DNA of 64,000 nt, taken from the NCBI GenBank assembly GCA_947306475.1, contig CAMZGS010000010.1, positions 1-64,000 of the forward strand. Reading direction: 5' to 3'. Each line of letters opens with the position of its first letter. Within the stretch, counting starts at the first letter, position 1. This stretch comes from an uncultured Comamonas sp. GTDB taxonomy: Bacteria; Pseudomonadota; Gammaproteobacteria; Burkholderiales; Burkholderiaceae_C. The position numbers and the translations under genes were made by a program. Positions 48,001 to 59,372 of this stretch are shown piece by piece. The notes below the pieces were generated by a model. It had not been told where the DNA came from, did no database searches, and saw only the letters and a program-made list of their open reading frames with translations.

Positions 48001-50019
48001 ATGGCTAACTTTCGGGGCAAAGCCACCCCTGCCTGGCAAAAAATCGCGTACTGGTTGCTGGTGCTGTGTCTGGCACTGCTGGCTCTGTACGCGCTGGGCC
48101 AGGCGTATCAGCAACGCGCCCTGGAGTACCGTCACCAGATCGAGGCGCGCCTGCGCATCGTGGGCGAGAACCAGACCCGCAACATCACCAGCTGGCGCCG
48201 CAGCCGCATGGCCGATGCCAGCGCCCTGACGCAAAACCGCCTGTTCTCCACAGCGCTGAGCCACTGGCTCGCGCGGGGGCGCGCGGACACGCAACGCCGC
48301 CAGCTGCTGGAGAGCCAGATCCAGACCCTGGTGGAGTACAACGAGTTTGCCGTCGTGCACATCCTGGACCTGCAGGGCCAGTTGCTGCTGAGCACCGACA
48401 ACGCTCCCCTGCGCCCCTTGCTGGAGCTGGAGCGCCAGGCCATGCAGGAAGCGCTGGCCACGGCCCAGCCTGTGGCCGTGGAGCCGCAGGCCGACGGTTT
48501 CTTTGCCTTCCCGTCCTTCGGCATCATGGCGCCCCTGTTCGATGGACTGGAGCCGGTTGGCGTGGCATGGCTGGTGGTGGATTTGCGCTCCACCCTGTTT
48601 CCCATCGTGCAGGGCTGGCAAATGGACAGCTCCAGTGCCGAAGCAGTGCTCATCCAGCGCACGGGGGATCACATCATCAACATCACCCCGGCGCACAAGA
48701 CCCACCTGCCGGCCCTGAGCAACCCGCTGCCCATGACGCGCACCAGCAGCCCCGGCGTGCAGGCCGTGCTGGGCGCACGCGGACTGGTGCAGGGCACCAA
48801 CTATCAGGACAAGCCGGTGCTTGCCATGGTCAGCGCCATCGAGGGAGCCCCCTGGTGGCTGGTGTTGCAGATCGACGAAGCCGATGCCCTGGGCGACACC
48901 CAGCGCCGCGAAGGTCTGACCCTGGGGTTGTCGGTCGGCGGGGTGCTGTTTTCGGTGGGTTTGCTGATCGCGGCCTGGCAATGGAAGGCCTGGCGGCGTG
49001 AGCGCCTGCTCAAGCGCGACCTGCAACTGCAAAACCGCTGGCTGGCATCGGCCCAGAAGGCAGCATCGCTGGGCTATTTCGTGCACGACATCCGTCAGGG
49101 AAGCTTTTACGTCTCGGATGCCACCGCCCACGTCATCGGACTGCCCCAGGGGGGGTGGTTTCCGGAATCACGCTGGGCCTCCGTGGTCTGGCCGGAGGAC
49201 CGGGCCCAGATGTTCGAGGAATACACGCAGGCCATGCAGCAGGGCCAGGGCCTGAACTCGGTGTTTCGCATCGTGCGCGAATCCGACGGGCAGGTGCGCT
49301 GGCTGCAAATGTGGGCCGAGCGCGATGCCCAGGCAAGCGACGACGCCAGCGCCGATGCGCACCACTTCCGGGAGCCGGATACGCCACGTATCGTGGGGAT
49401 TGCCCAGGACATCACCGAGCGCAAGCGTGTCGAAGAGGAGCTGGCCAGCCACCGCCAGCGCCTGGAAAGCCAGGTCCGGCGGGACCCGCTGACGGGCATC
49501 GCCAATCGTCTGGCGCTGGAAGAGGCGCTGGACAGCGAATGGCACCGCTCCATCCGCCAGGGGCAGAACATGGCCTTGCTGATGCTCGATCTGGACCATT
49601 TCAAGGTGTACAACGACACCTATGGACACGTGCAAGGCGATGCCTGCCTGCGTCAGGTCGCACAGGCCCTGGCCGGCACCGTCGGACGCGCTGGCGAGCT
49701 GGTGGCCCGCTACGGTGGGGAAGAATTCGTGGTACTGCTGCCCAACCACACCCCGGAACAGGCCAGGGCTGTGGCCCAGCGCATCGTGCTGGCCGTGCGC
49801 GACCTGCGCATTCCCCATGCCCACCACGTCGTGGCGCAGGAGCACGTCACCATCAGCGTGGGAATCGCCGGTGCCCTGCCCGGCATGGACGTGCCCCAGA
49901 ACGTCGGCAAGACCACCCTGCTCGAGCAGGCCGACCAGGCCCTGTACACCGCCAAGCAGGCCGGGCGCAATCGCTGCTGGATGTACGGCGACCCCCAGCC
50001 CACCCCAGCCGAGGCGTGA
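48001..50019 (+). CDS. membrane PAS-GGDEF diguanylate cyclase
   Basis: A 672-residue c-di-GMP synthase. TM1 lies near residues 16-34, then an extracytoplasmic dCache-like sensor of about 265 residues, TM2 near 305-325, a PAS domain (about 340-465, ending RIVGIAQDITERKRVEEEL) and a GGDEF domain whose active site is YGGEEF at 571-576. The product-inhibition I-site position reads RAGE instead of RxxD, so feedback may be weakened. It starts at ATG 48001, divergent from the binding-protein gene. Confidence 0.93.
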   Translation: MANFRGKATPAWQKIAYWLLVLCLALLALYALGQAYQQRALEYRHQIEARLRIVGENQTRNITSWRRSRMADASALTQNRLFSTALSHWLARGRADTQRRQLLESQIQTLVEYNEFAVVHILDLQGQLLLSTDNAPLRPLLELERQAMQEALATAQPVAVEPQADGFFAFPSFGIMAPLFDGLEPVGVAWLVVDLRSTLFPIVQGWQMDSSSAEAVLIQRTGDHIINITPAHKTHLPALSNPLPMTRTSSPGVQAVLGARGLVQGTNYQDKPVLAMVSAIEGAPWWLVLQIDEADALGDTQRREGLTLGLSVGGVLFSVGLLIAAWQWKAWRRERLLKRDLQLQNRWLASAQKAASLGYFVHDIRQGSFYVSDATAHVIGLPQGGWFPESRWASVVWPEDRAQMFEEYTQAMQQGQGLNSVFRIVRESDGQVRWLQMWAERDAQASDDASADAHHFREPDTPRIVGIAQDITERKRVEEELASHRQRLESQVRRDPLTGIANRLALEEALDSEWHRSIRQGQNMALLMLDLDHFKVYNDTYGHVQGDACLRQVAQALAGTVGRAGELVARYGGEEFVVLLPNHTPEQARAVAQRIVLAVRDLRIPHAHHVVAQEHVTISVGIAGALPGMDVPQNVGKTTLLEQADQALYTAKQAGRNRCWMYGDPQPTPAEA

Positions 50020-50134
50020 TTGCGCCCACATGTCGCCGCCAGCGCGTGGCCGGCGGCGGTGTACAGTCGCCCCATTTGCGCCTTGATGGCAAGGCGCTGC
50101 AACAGCGCATGGTGCGCTACTGGGTATTTACATC

Positions 50135-51262
50135 ATGGATATTGCTTCCCCTCTGGCCCTGCTGGGCGGTATTTCTGCGACGCAATTTATGCGCACCTAC
50201 TGGCACAAAAAGCCCTTGCTGGTGCGACAGGCAGTCCCGGGCTTCAAGCCCCTGCTGGGGCGGTCCGAGCTGCTGCAGCTGGCAGGACAGGATGGAGTGG
50301 AGTCGCGCCTGGTGCGTCAGCTCGGTGGCGGTCAATGGAGCCTGACCCACGGCCCCCTGCCCCGCCGCCGCCTGCCCCGGCTTAATCAGCCCGGCTGGAC
50401 TGTGCTGGTGCAGGGGGTGGATCTGCACGTGCAATCCGCCCATGAATTGCTGCAGCAGTTCCGCTTTGTGCCCGATGCACGGCTGGACGACCTGATGATC
50501 AGCTTCGCCACCGACCAGGGAGGTGTGGGGCCGCACTTCGACAACTACGACGTCTTCCTGCTCCAGGCCCATGGCAAGCGTCGCTGGCGCATCGGGCGGC
50601 AGAAAAACCTCAGCCTGCAGCCTGACGTTCCCCTGAAGATCCTGACCCACTTCGTTCCTGAGGAAGAGTACGTGCTGGAGCCCGGCGACATGCTCTACCT
50701 GCCCCCGAAATGGGCGCACGATGGCATCGCCGAGGGCGAGTGCATGACCTACTCCATCGGCTTTCGCTCCCCGAAGCAGGACGAGCTGGCGCGCGAGATC
50801 TTCCTGCGCCTGTCCGACCCCAGCGATGAGCTCGCCGAAGAGGTGGTGTACCAGGACCCCAAGCAGCCTGCCGTGACGCACCCTGCGGAAATGCCCGCAG
50901 CCCTGCTCACCTTCGCCCGCGAGGCGCTGCAAAAAGCCCTGGCCGAACCACTGGCCCTGGAGCGCGCCCTGGGTGAAGCCATGAGCGACCCCAAGCCCAA
51001 TGTCTGGTTTGAACCTGCACAGGACTTTGGCCTGATCGAGAACGTGCGCCTGAACCAGCGCACCCGCATGCTGTACGACGCCCACCACATCTTCATCAAC
51101 GGCGAGAGCTATCTGGCCAGCGGGCGTGATGCCGAGCTGATGCGCCAGCTGGCCGACACGCGCCGTCTGGCCTCGCATGAGGTGCAGCAACTCAGCGACG
51201 ATGCGCTGGAGCTGCTCTCGTCCTGGGTGGATGCCGGCTGGGCACACAGCACCCCGGAATAA
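50135..51262 (+). CDS. roxA: ribosomal protein L16 arginine hydroxylase (JmjC)
   Basis: A 375-residue 2-oxoglutarate/Fe(II) oxygenase of the YcfD/RoxA family, which hydroxylates an Arg of ribosomal protein L16. The iron ligands are H134 and D136 in GPHFDNYDVFL and H195 in WAHDG. The N-terminal WHKKPLLVRQA and the C-terminal helical and winged-helix region are typical. A single gene 115 bases after the diguanylate cyclase. Confidence 0.92.
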   Translation: MDIASPLALLGGISATQFMRTYWHKKPLLVRQAVPGFKPLLGRSELLQLAGQDGVESRLVRQLGGGQWSLTHGPLPRRRLPRLNQPGWTVLVQGVDLHVQSAHELLQQFRFVPDARLDDLMISFATDQGGVGPHFDNYDVFLLQAHGKRRWRIGRQKNLSLQPDVPLKILTHFVPEEEYVLEPGDMLYLPPKWAHDGIAEGECMTYSIGFRSPKQDELAREIFLRLSDPSDELAEEVVYQDPKQPAVTHPAEMPAALLTFAREALQKALAEPLALERALGEAMSDPKPNVWFEPAQDFGLIENVRLNQRTRMLYDAHHIFINGESYLASGRDAELMRQLADTRRLASHEVQQLSDDALELLSSWVDAGWAHSTPE

Positions 51263-51426
51263 TCTGCAAAAACGTGTCAACCGACCGGCTGCAGCCCACG
51301 TTGAGGACAGCAGGCTCCAGTTGAGTTAAGTCAAACCGGTATAGACTTCGCGCTGGTTTGCGGACGCGCTCTTTTGGAGATTGCGCGTCTTTCTGCATTG
51401 ACAACCATTTCTTTGAGGTGCTCCCC

Positions 51427-51906
51427 ATGAAAAAATCCGTAGTTCTGGCAACCGTTATCGCCGCCGCTGCCCTGGCCGCCTGTGGCCAAAAGGAAGAAGT
51501 GGCTGCTCCCGCACCGGCGCCCGCTCCTGCAACCGAGCAAGTCGCCCCCGCCCCTGCTGAAACCGCTGTGGACGCCGCCAAGGAAGCTGCTGAGCAGGCC
51601 GTGCAAGCTGCTACCGATGCTGCCGAGCAAGCTGGTGACAAGGTAGAAGCCGCTGCTGAAGCCACCAGCGACGCTGCCGCCGAAGCCAAGGAAGCTGCCG
51701 AGCAAGCCGTGGAGAACGCTACCGACGCTGCCAAGGAAACTGCTGAGCAGGCTGCTGACGCAGCCAAGGAAGCTGGCGCTGCCGCCGCCGAAAAGGCTGA
51801 AGCTGCTGGCGAAGAAGCCAAGCAAGTGCTGGACGACGCCGCCGAAGCTGCCAAGCAGGCTGCTGACGAAGCTGTCAAGGCCGCTACCGACGCTGCCAAC
51901 AAGTAA
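51427..51906 (+). CDS. Ala/Glu/Lys-repeat lipoprotein
   Basis: A 159-residue small lipoprotein. The signal ends in a lipobox (ALAAC, Cys19 expected to be lipidated). A Pro/Ala linker follows, then 110 residues of amphipathic repeats such as DAAKEAAEQAVQAATDAAEQ with a period near 11, like apolipoprotein/LEA-type helices. There are no aromatic residues in the repeats. Probably anchored in the envelope. Function unknown. It is followed by a strong terminator. Confidence 0.8.
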   Translation: MKKSVVLATVIAAAALAACGQKEEVAAPAPAPAPATEQVAPAPAETAVDAAKEAAEQAVQAATDAAEQAGDKVEAAAEATSDAAAEAKEAAEQAVENATDAAKETAEQAADAAKEAGAAAAEKAEAAGEEAKQVLDDAAEAAKQAADEAVKAATDAANK

Positions 51907-51977
51907 TGAACTGATGGCACACCAGCGCGGCGGCAGGTCGGCCTACCTGCCCGGGTTGGCAGCCTGATCCACAAAAG

Positions 51978-52009
51978 AACCTGCACGCCACTGGCATGCA
52001 GGTTTTTTT
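51978..52009 (+). terminator. terminator after the Ala-rich lipoprotein gene
   Basis: AACCTGCA/TGCAGGTT stem with a T7 run, about 70 bases after the stop. Confidence 0.88.
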
Positions 52010-52035
52010 ATTGCGCAAGGTATGCAACAGGAAAG

Positions 52036-52065
52036 AAAAAACCGCTGCAACAAGTGCAGCGGTTT
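52036..52065 (-). terminator. terminator after bamC
   Basis: On the minus strand AAACCGCTGCA/TGCAGCGGTTT is followed by a T run, 30 bases after the bamC stop. Confidence 0.85.
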
Positions 52066-52093
52066 GGTGTGAAGGACAGGAAGCTGACAGCCC

Positions 52094-53224
52094 CTACTTC
52101 ATGTCCTCAGCCAGCACGCGCAGGATGCGCTGTGCAACATCTGCCGTCTCAGGCTGCCCCTGAGCGTCGAGCACCACCACCTGCGTGCCTACACCCTGAC
52201 TGCGGATGGCCACCTGGTACTGTCTGGCCTGGCTTTCTGCCTTTTTCTTGCTGCCAAACTTGCGGCTGAACCAGCCCTGCTTTTCCTGCGTGGTCTTCGG
52301 ATCTTCCTTGACCACATAACGCACGTAGTACAGGCCCTTGCTGCGGTCACGATCCTCGACCGTGAAGCCGGTGCGATCCAGAGCCACACCCACACGGCGC
52401 CAGGCACGGTCGAAATCTTCGGACAGCGCCAGAGCCGCCTGACCATCAATGGTGGTAATTTTCACCCCACCTGCAGCCACATCGCTGCCTTGCGCCTGGG
52501 CCGCAGCAACCAGCGCCTTGGACTGCTCTTCGCTGGTACCCAGCTTGATCATCAGGCGACGCAGGAACTCGGTCTCCAGTTCCGGATCGGCCGCACGTGG
52601 CTGCCAGATGGTGGAATCCTTCTGGCTGGAGGAATACACCTCTTCCATCCCCCGGTGGGTGATGAAGATTTCCGTCCTGCCATCGGGACGACGCTCCAGG
52701 CGGGTGCGGAACTTGTCGCGCTCGCTGGTGGAGTACAGCGAGTCGAACACCTTGCCCAGGGTCTTGCGGATCACGTCCTGCGGCAGCTTGGCGCGGTTCT
52801 CGGCCCAGTCGGTCTCCATGATGCCCAGGTCCGGCTTTTCCTGATCGAGGTTGAAACCGTGATCCAGCCAGAACTCGCGCGTCGGCTCCCACAGTTGATC
52901 GACCGGACGATTCACCAGCAGCCAGCGCTTGTCGCCATCGCGCAGAATCTGTACATCCCCCACCTGCAGCGGCGCAGCACGCTCGGCCACCGGCACCTGC
53001 TGTGCCTGCCCTGCCTGGAGCGCCAGCGCCGAGACGGACTTGTCCTGCGCCGTGGTGTAGCGCGTATCCCTGGCAAGCTGGGTCAGATCCGGCGGCACCT
53101 CCAGCGTGCTGGCTTTCTTGGCGCTCTTGTAGTCGATCCTGTCTTCCTCAATGACAGAGCAGGCCGACAGGGCCACTGCCAAGCCAATCAGGCTGGCACG
53201 GGCGAGGTGATGTTGCACTTTCAC
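52094..53224 (-). CDS. bamC: outer membrane assembly factor BamC
   Basis: A 376-residue lipoprotein of the BAM complex that inserts outer-membrane beta-barrels. Lipobox LSACS near residue 22, the BamC N-terminal unstructured segment (IDYKSAKKASTLEVPPDLT) that binds BamD, then two helix-grip domains. It follows dapA on the same strand with 53 bases between, the common dapA-bamC order. Confidence 0.94.
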   Translation of the reverse strand: MKVQHHLARASLIGLAVALSACSVIEEDRIDYKSAKKASTLEVPPDLTQLARDTRYTTAQDKSVSALALQAGQAQQVPVAERAAPLQVGDVQILRDGDKRWLLVNRPVDQLWEPTREFWLDHGFNLDQEKPDLGIMETDWAENRAKLPQDVIRKTLGKVFDSLYSTSERDKFRTRLERRPDGRTEIFITHRGMEEVYSSSQKDSTIWQPRAADPELETEFLRRLMIKLGTSEEQSKALVAAAQAQGSDVAAGGVKITTIDGQAALALSEDFDRAWRRVGVALDRTGFTVEDRDRSKGLYYVRYVVKEDPKTTQEKQGWFSRKFGSKKKAESQARQYQVAIRSQGVGTQVVVLDAQGQPETADVAQRILRVLAEDMK

Positions 53225-53277
53225 GCGATATCCTTGGAGTGTTGCAGCTCTAAATTAAAAATCGGAAAGTGGCGAGT

Positions 53278-54174
53278 TTAGAGCAAGCCGGCGTTGCGCA
53301 GGGCTGCTTCCACTACGGGCTGATGGGCCTGGCTCAGCGGCGTCAGCGGCAGGCGGAGGGCACCGCCGCAGTGGCCCATGCGCGCCACAGCCCACTTCAC
53401 GGGAATGGGGTTGGACTCCACAAACAGGCTGCGGTGCACCGGCATCAGCTGACGCTGAATGCGCATCGCCGTATCGCGGTCGCCCGCCAGCGCGGCCTTG
53501 CACAACTGGCTCATCAGGCGCGGCGCCACATTGGCCGTCACCGAAATGTTGCCGTGGCCGCCGCACAGCATCAGCGCCACAGCCGTGGGATCGTCGCCCG
53601 AATACACACCAAAGTTCTCAGGCAGATCGCGAATCAGCCACTGCGCGCGCTCAATGTTGCCCGTCGCTTCCTTGATACCGACGATGCCCGGCACCTGCGC
53701 CAGACGCAGCACGGTGTCAGGCTGCATATCGGCCACCGTGCGACCGGGCACGTTGTACAGCACCATGGGCAGGTCACCCACCGCCTCGGCAATGGCCTTG
53801 TAGTGCTGGTAGATGCCTTCCTGCGTGGGCTTGTTGTAGTAGGGCACCACCTGCAACTGGCTGTCGGCTCCCACCTTCTTGGCGTACTGGGCCAGAGCGA
53901 TGGCCTCGCGCGTGCTGTTGCCGCCGCAGCCGGCCATGATGGGCACACGCCCTGCGGCCTGCTCCACGGCCACGCGGATGATTTCGCAGTGCTCTTCAAT
54001 AGTGACGGTGGGCGACTCGCCCGTGGTGCCAACCACGCCGATGCAGTCGGTGCCTTCGGCAATATGCCAGTCGATGAGCCTGCGCAACGCCGGGTAATCG
54101 ACGCTGCCGTCTTCAAGCATGGGGGTGATAAGGGCAACGATGCTGCCCCGTAGGGCGACGGTGGAAGTGCTCAT
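53278..54174 (-). CDS. dapA: 4-hydroxy-tetrahydrodipicolinate synthase
   Basis: First enzyme of the lysine/diaminopimelate branch: pyruvate plus aspartate semialdehyde. A 298-residue TIM barrel. [15 protein letters not shown] is the substrate motif, the Schiff-base Lys is in VGIKEATGN, and Tyr in LYNVPGRT is catalytic. ATG 54174 is used; the longer upstream frame is not conserved. It is paired with bamC. Confidence 0.96.
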   Translation of the reverse strand: MSTSTVALRGSIVALITPMLEDGSVDYPALRRLIDWHIAEGTDCIGVVGTTGESPTVTIEEHCEIIRVAVEQAAGRVPIMAGCGGNSTREAIALAQYAKKVGADSQLQVVPYYNKPTQEGIYQHYKAIAEAVGDLPMVLYNVPGRTVADMQPDTVLRLAQVPGIVGIKEATGNIERAQWLIRDLPENFGVYSGDDPTAVALMLCGGHGNISVTANVAPRLMSQLCKAALAGDRDTAMRIQRQLMPVHRSLFVESNPIPVKWAVARMGHCGGALRLPLTPLSQAHQPVVEAALRNAGLL

Positions 54175-54328
54175 AGCGGTCTGGACTGAAAAATCTGGGG
54201 ATGGTGCGTAGATGCAATGAAGAACGCAAAACGCCCATTCTAGCGACTGTGCAGGGGGCGATTTTTCGTCATTTCCAGCCTTTTGCCCCAATGCACATGC
54301 CGTTGCGGCAAAAAGATGCGGCACATCG

Positions 54329-54871
54329 TCAGGACAGTGGCAACAGGGGCGCAGGAGGCACTTCGCCACCCGGGCGGCGCGCCAGCACGCGCTGCACCAC
54401 GCGCATGGGCTGGGGCAGCAGCCCATGCTCGAAGGCGACGATGTGCCAGCCGGCACACACCTGCAACAGTTCGCCCGGCGCCAGCAGGAACTGCGCACGC
54501 GCAGGACGGCCATAGGCGGCATTGCCCTGGGCAAACGTCTCATGGAGCAGCCAGCCACCGGGGACCACGCTGTCCAGAATCTGGGGCCACAAGGGGCGCC
54601 ACAGGTAATTGGTCACCAGCACCAGATCGAACCCCTGCCCCGGCAACGGCCAGGGGCCCTCTTCCAGATCGGCCACGACGCAGGTCGCGCAGTCGGACAG
54701 ACCCGCCAGCGCCTGTGCATCGCGATCGACAGCGGTGACCACATGCCCCTGCTGCGCCAGATACCGCACATGGCGCCCGCTGCCACAGGCCAGGTCCAAC
54801 ACCCTGGCGCGGGCTGGCAGCAGATGCTGCCAGCGCAACACCCAGTCAGATACCGGAGAAGAAGAATGCAT
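54329..54871 (-). CDS. SAM-dependent methyltransferase (TehB-like)
   Basis: A 180-residue class I methyltransferase. Motif I is [16 protein letters not shown], motif [14 protein letters not shown], and [12 protein letters not shown] is the motif IV region. It resembles small TehB/UbiE-like enzymes of unknown substrate. It is followed, after a gap, by dapA on the same strand, and a 49-residue membrane protein gene lies just upstream. Confidence 0.85.
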   Translation of the reverse strand: MHSSSPVSDWVLRWQHLLPARARVLDLACGSGRHVRYLAQQGHVVTAVDRDAQALAGLSDCATCVVADLEEGPWPLPGQGFDLVLVTNYLWRPLWPQILDSVVPGGWLLHETFAQGNAAYGRPARAQFLLAPGELLQVCAGWHIVAFEHGLLPQPMRVVQRVLARRPGGEVPPAPLLPLS

Positions 54872-54923
54872 GAATTTGATAGCTACCAGCGCTTACCAGG
54901 CAAGGGATTGATCCACTTTTCAT
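54872..54923. repeat. palindromic repeat, half copy K
   Basis: GATAGCTACCAGCGCTTACC followed by an A/T-rich tail, between the methyltransferase gene and the 49-residue ORF. It matches one arm of the dispersed palindrome family. Confidence 0.5.
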
Positions 54924-55073
54924 TCAAAAACACGCCCACGCCTGATCGGCCATGGTCAGCATGAAATCCGGCTCCAGATACCAGCCAAACACCACCGCCA
55001 GCACCAGCACGACCAGCAGCCAGCCCACAGCGCGCAGCACGGGTGCCCGCCATGAGGAAGAGCGCTCAGACAT
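54924..55073 (-). CDS. small single-pass membrane protein, 49 residues
   Basis: ATG 55073 follows GGAGGGTGGGGGCAG. The product has a basic N-terminus (MSERSSSWRAPVLRAVGW), one membrane helix (LLVVLVLAVVFGWYL) and a short tail ending MLTMADQAWACF. Positive-inside topology is clear. Codon use is like that of the neighbours. It lies between the MFS gene (21 bases upstream) and the methyltransferase gene. Function unknown. Confidence 0.75.
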   Translation of the reverse strand: MSERSSSWRAPVLRAVGWLLVVLVLAVVFGWYLEPDFMLTMADQAWACF

Positions 55074-55094
55074 CTGCCCCCACCCTCCTCATGC

Positions 55095-56354
55095 TCAAGC
55101 CTGGACCGCCGCCTGGGGCGCAGCACGCTGCACCGCCGTCTCGCGGATGGGCAAATTGATCAACGCAGCAGCCACCCCCAGGGCAATCATCAGGTACCAG
55201 AGCATGTCGTAATTACCCTGAGTGTCGTACAGATAGCCACCCAGCCAGATGCCCATGAAGCTGCCCACTTGGTGGCTAAAGAACACGATACCGCCGAGCA
55301 TGGACAAATGCTGCACGCCAAAAATCTGCGCGATCAGGGCATTGGTCAGCGGCACCGTCGATAGCCACAAAAAGCCCATCGCCGCCGAATACAGGTACAC
55401 CGACCAGGGCGACAGCGGCGCCAGCAGAAACAGCACCGTCACCAGCGCGCGCATGCCATAGATGCCCGAGAGCAGATACTGCTTGGGCAGGCGCTGCCCC
55501 AGATTGCCCGCAATATAGGTGCCAAAGATGTTGAACAGCCCCACCAGCGCCAGGCTGTAGCTGGCCACCTGCGGCGCCATGCCAAAGTCCTTCAGATAAC
55601 TGGGCATGTGCACGCCAATGAACATCACCTGAAAGCCGCAGACAAAGTAGCCCAGCGTCAGCAGCACAAAGCTGCGATGGCGGAAGGCTTCGGCCAGGGC
55701 CTGGCCCACCGTCTGCGTGCGTGACACCTGCGCCTGCCCCTTGCCAAAACCGGGCTCACGCAGGCCAAAGGCCAGCACACCAATCAGCAGCACTGCCAGA
55801 GCCAGCACCAGCAAGGCATGGCTCCAGCCCACGGCAGCGATCAAGCCACCCTCCACCGGCACCATGAAAAACTGCCCGAACGAACCAGCCGCTGCCGTCA
55901 CCCCCATGGCCCAGCTGCGCCGGGCCACCGGAATCTGGCGCCCCAGCACGCCATAGACCACGGCATAGGTGGTGCCCGACTGAGCCGCCCCGATGACCAG
56001 GCCCGCACTCAGGATGAACAGCCAGGTCGTCGGCGCCAGGGCCATGCCTGCCAACCCCAGGGCGTACAGCAGCGCCCCCACCAGCAAAATCCTGAAGGCT
56101 CCCCAGCGATCGGCCAGCATGCCGACAAAAATGCCCAGCACCCCCCAGGCAATGTTCTGCACCGCAATGGCCAGCGAGAAGGACTCCCGACTCCAGCCCA
56201 TATCCTGCGTGATCGGCTGCAACCACAGGCCAAAGCCGTGGCGTATGCCCATCGACAGCGTCACCACCATGCCCGCGCACAGCAGCACTTGCAGCATGGG
56301 CAGCTGCTGGGGCGCCACAGATGGGGAAGAAACTTCTATATTGCTTTTTTGCAT
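55095..56354 (-). CDS. MFS transporter
   Basis: A 419-residue, 12-helix MFS protein. GMLADRWGAFRILLVG is the motif-A loop and MGWSRESFSLAIAVQN is typical of monocarboxylate-like/OFA members. ATG 56354 (MQKSNIEVSS) gives a normal N-terminus. It is divergent from parE. Substrate unknown. Confidence 0.87.
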   Translation of the reverse strand: MQKSNIEVSSPSVAPQQLPMLQVLLCAGMVVTLSMGIRHGFGLWLQPITQDMGWSRESFSLAIAVQNIAWGVLGIFVGMLADRWGAFRILLVGALLYALGLAGMALAPTTWLFILSAGLVIGAAQSGTTYAVVYGVLGRQIPVARRSWAMGVTAAAGSFGQFFMVPVEGGLIAAVGWSHALLVLALAVLLIGVLAFGLREPGFGKGQAQVSRTQTVGQALAEAFRHRSFVLLTLGYFVCGFQVMFIGVHMPSYLKDFGMAPQVASYSLALVGLFNIFGTYIAGNLGQRLPKQYLLSGIYGMRALVTVLFLLAPLSPWSVYLYSAAMGFLWLSTVPLTNALIAQIFGVQHLSMLGGIVFFSHQVGSFMGIWLGGYLYDTQGNYDMLWYLMIALGVAAALINLPIRETAVQRAAPQAAVQA

Positions 56355-56490
56355 AATTAGATAACTGTAGCCAAAACGCCATTGGCCCACGGAAAGCACG
56401 GCGTTGGTTTTCGATGAGCGCAGGCATCGCCAACCATGAGAACTGTGTTTTTATCCAGCCCATTGGGGGCTGCAATTACAATGCGCCCCC

Positions 56491-58497
<2,007 letters not shown>

Positions 58498-58521
58498 CGC
58501 CATCAGGACCACTACTGGCGA

Positions 58522-58550
58522 TTGACGACACTAACGCGCGACGATACTAT
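58522..58550 (+). promoter_or_regulatory. sigma-70 promoter of higBA
   Basis: TTGACG (58522-58527) and TACTAT (58545-58550) with an ideal 17-base spacer. The expected start of transcription is at or next to the higB ATG (58556), so the mRNA would be leaderless. Confidence 0.75.
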
Positions 58551-58555
58551 CCAAG

Positions 58556-58837
58556 ATGGCAATTCAATCTTTTGCTGATGCGGATACCCAAGCGCTTTTT
58601 GAACAACGTCGGGTGCGCCGCTGGGTAAACATTGAAACCGTTGCCCTGCGCAAGTTGGCGATGCTCCATCGCGCCGCCGTTTTGGACGACTTGCGCATCC
58701 CTCCCGGTAACCGCTTGGAGGCGTTGCATGGTGATCGCGAAGGCCAGTACAGCATCCGTATCAACGACCAATGGCGTGTGTGCTTTGTCTGGCAAGACGG
58801 ACACGCCACGCAAGTCCATATCGTGGACTACCACTGA
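58556..58837 (+). CDS. higB: HigB/RelE-type toxin
   Basis: A 93-residue plasmid-maintenance-killer toxin that in this family cuts mRNA on the ribosome. AIQSFADADTQALFEQRRVR matches the HigB start, and NRLEALHGDREGQYSIRIND with WRVCFVWQDG is the conserved core. Toxin-first order is typical of higBA. It follows parE by 58 bases with its own promoter. Confidence 0.93.
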   Translation: MAIQSFADADTQALFEQRRVRRWVNIETVALRKLAMLHRAAVLDDLRIPPGNRLEALHGDREGQYSIRINDQWRVCFVWQDGHATQVHIVDYH

Positions 58838-58849
58838 AAGGAGGACGAC

Positions 58850-59212
58850 ATGACCAACAAAATCGCATGGCCGCATCCTGGCGAAATCCTGTTGCATGAA
58901 TTTCTGGAGCCTATGGGCCTGACCCAATACCGGCTGGCCAAGGAAATTGGCGTTTCGCAGCGGCGCATCGGCGAGATCGTGGCTGGCACGCGCTCCATCA
59001 CCGTCGATACCGGGCTGCGCCTGTCCAAATTTTTTGGCACATCCGATGGGTTCTGGACCGGCTTGCAGTTCGACTACGACGCCGCTACCGCCAAGGAACG
59101 CATGGCCGATGTGCTGGGGCGCATCCGGAGATTCGAGCCTGCAGCCACACCCAGCCACCCAACCCATTCCCCACTGCGCCAGCGCACCCGAGCCTCGCGC
59201 TCTAGCCCCTGA
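58850..59212 (+). CDS. higA: HigA-type antitoxin
   Basis: A 120-residue XRE-type antitoxin with HTH QYRLAKEIGVSQRRIGEIVA. It starts HPGEILLHEFLEPMGLT, the usual HigA opening. In this family it binds HigB and represses the operon. GGAGG lies upstream in the 12-base gap after higB. The last 25 residues (Pro/Ser/Arg) form an unusual low-complexity extension. Confidence 0.93.
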   Translation: MTNKIAWPHPGEILLHEFLEPMGLTQYRLAKEIGVSQRRIGEIVAGTRSITVDTGLRLSKFFGTSDGFWTGLQFDYDAATAKERMADVLGRIRRFEPAATPSHPTHSPLRQRTRASRSSP

Positions 59213-59297
59213 ACCGATAGCAGGGCATTCCCGTGTTGCCCTCCTCACTGGGGCAGGCGGGGAGGCCTGCAAGAAGGGGCAGGCACCAAAGAATTTC

Positions 59298-59345
59298 AAT
59301 GTTTTATGCCTGAAATGCTTGCTGTACAAGCGTTAGCAGCTACAA
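59298..59345. repeat. palindromic repeat, half copy L
   Basis: GCTTGCTGTACAAGCGTTAGCAGC next to a TTTCA...TGAAA stem, in the 160-base gap between higA and mod. Confidence 0.6.
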
Positions 59346-59372
59346 AAATAGAGAGATGGCACTGATAAAACA

